DNA from: Rubritalea marina DSM 17716
Lineage (GTDB): Bacteria > Verrucomicrobiota > Verrucomicrobiia > Verrucomicrobiales > Akkermansiaceae
Assembly: GCF_000378105.1 (NCBI RefSeq)
Contig: NZ_KB899268.1
Location: 1-42,247 of the forward strand
DNA: 42,247 nt
Reading direction: 5' to 3'
Shown: in pieces, positions 42,109 through 42,247 of the stretch
How the letters are laid out: each line of letters begins with the position of its first letter
How positions within the stretch are numbered: the first letter of the stretch is position 1
Position numbers and translations under genes: made by a program
Notes under the pieces: generated by a model
Seen by the model: only the letters and a program-made list of their open reading frames with translations
What the model was told of the DNA's origin: nothing
Databases searched by the model: none

Positions 42109-42247
42109 ATGAAATACCACATTCCCACTCATACGATCGGAATCGATCTTGGAGATCGTTCTCACGCTATCTGCATCCTTGACCAAGCTGGCGAAACGCT
42201 AGAGCAACGCTCAATTACCAATCATCGTGAGAGCCTACGCCGGCTTT
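42109..42247 (+). mobile_element. IS110-family transposase, 5' part (cut by window end)
   Basis: The frame continues to the end of the window. The N-terminal 46 residues contain the opening of the IS110 DEDD transposase: THTIGIDLGDRSHAICILDQ, where the Asp of IDLG is the first catalytic residue, then GETLEQRSI. IS110 elements lack terminal inverted repeats and use a RuvC-like and a Tnp domain with a serine; neither is in view. The right end of the element is outside the window, so intactness is unknown. It marks the accessory end of this window. Confidence 0.85.

Overview
This 42 kb window looks like chromosomal DNA of a Gram-negative bacterium of the Verrucomicrobiota. The phylum assignment is inferred from gene content: a GldF/GldG/DUF4340 gene cluster, a secreted DUF1080 protein, a sulfatase, a secreted FG-GAP protein, and lipid A, KDO and Lpt genes. 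No 16S rRNA gene is visible, so genus is not assigned.

Layout. Positions 1-280 hold the end of an rRNA operon: a 5S rRNA and its terminator. From 350 to 9924 come two small membrane proteins, a secreted nuclease, class I fumarase, a PatB/MalY-type C-S lyase, a DUF4870 protein, an ABC-F ATPase, two identical tandem tRNA-Arg(ACG) genes, YraN, a PRiA4-ORF3 family protein and a DUF1080 protein. From 10116 to 16459 (minus strand) five tightly spaced genes, read in the order gldF-like, gldG-like, DUF4340, sufS and lpxA, probably form one operon. Then follow rpsU, a secreted FG-GAP beta-propeller protein, tRNA-Lys and rpoN.

At 20180-20344 a promoter-like sequence precedes a tRNA-like gene with a UCA anticodon, a long variable arm and mismatched stems: a selenocysteine tRNA candidate or its decayed remnant. 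A DEDDh exonuclease and a divergent trpE-trpG-ATP-grasp-like operon follow. The trpE leader contains a minimal Met-Asn-Trp-Trp reading frame that resembles a trp attenuator peptide. A sulfatase lies convergent to this operon.

From 40397 down to 26341 is an unbroken minus-strand run of 17 genes. It is rpmB, then trpC, thiH, thiS, HD protein, rsmB, SurA/PpiD-like chaperone, TPR protein, metG, IMPase, lipoprotein, DUF3817, DUF1844, kdsA, an apparent LptC-LptA fusion, lptB and hpf. Terminators lie after rpmB and after hpf. The run mixes translation functions (MetG, RsmB, L28, HPF) with outer-membrane biogenesis (KdsA, Lpt) and cofactor or amino-acid synthesis (ThiS/ThiH, TrpC).

The right end (40398-42247) is accessory in character. 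It has a gene-poor 680 bp stretch, two visibly AT-richer genes for small membrane proteins of unknown function, and the 5' end of an IS110-family transposase preceded by a nested hairpin. I did not find a convincing new defence or other multi-gene system. The strongest unusual signals are the UCA tRNA-like gene, the trp leader candidate and the accessory right end.
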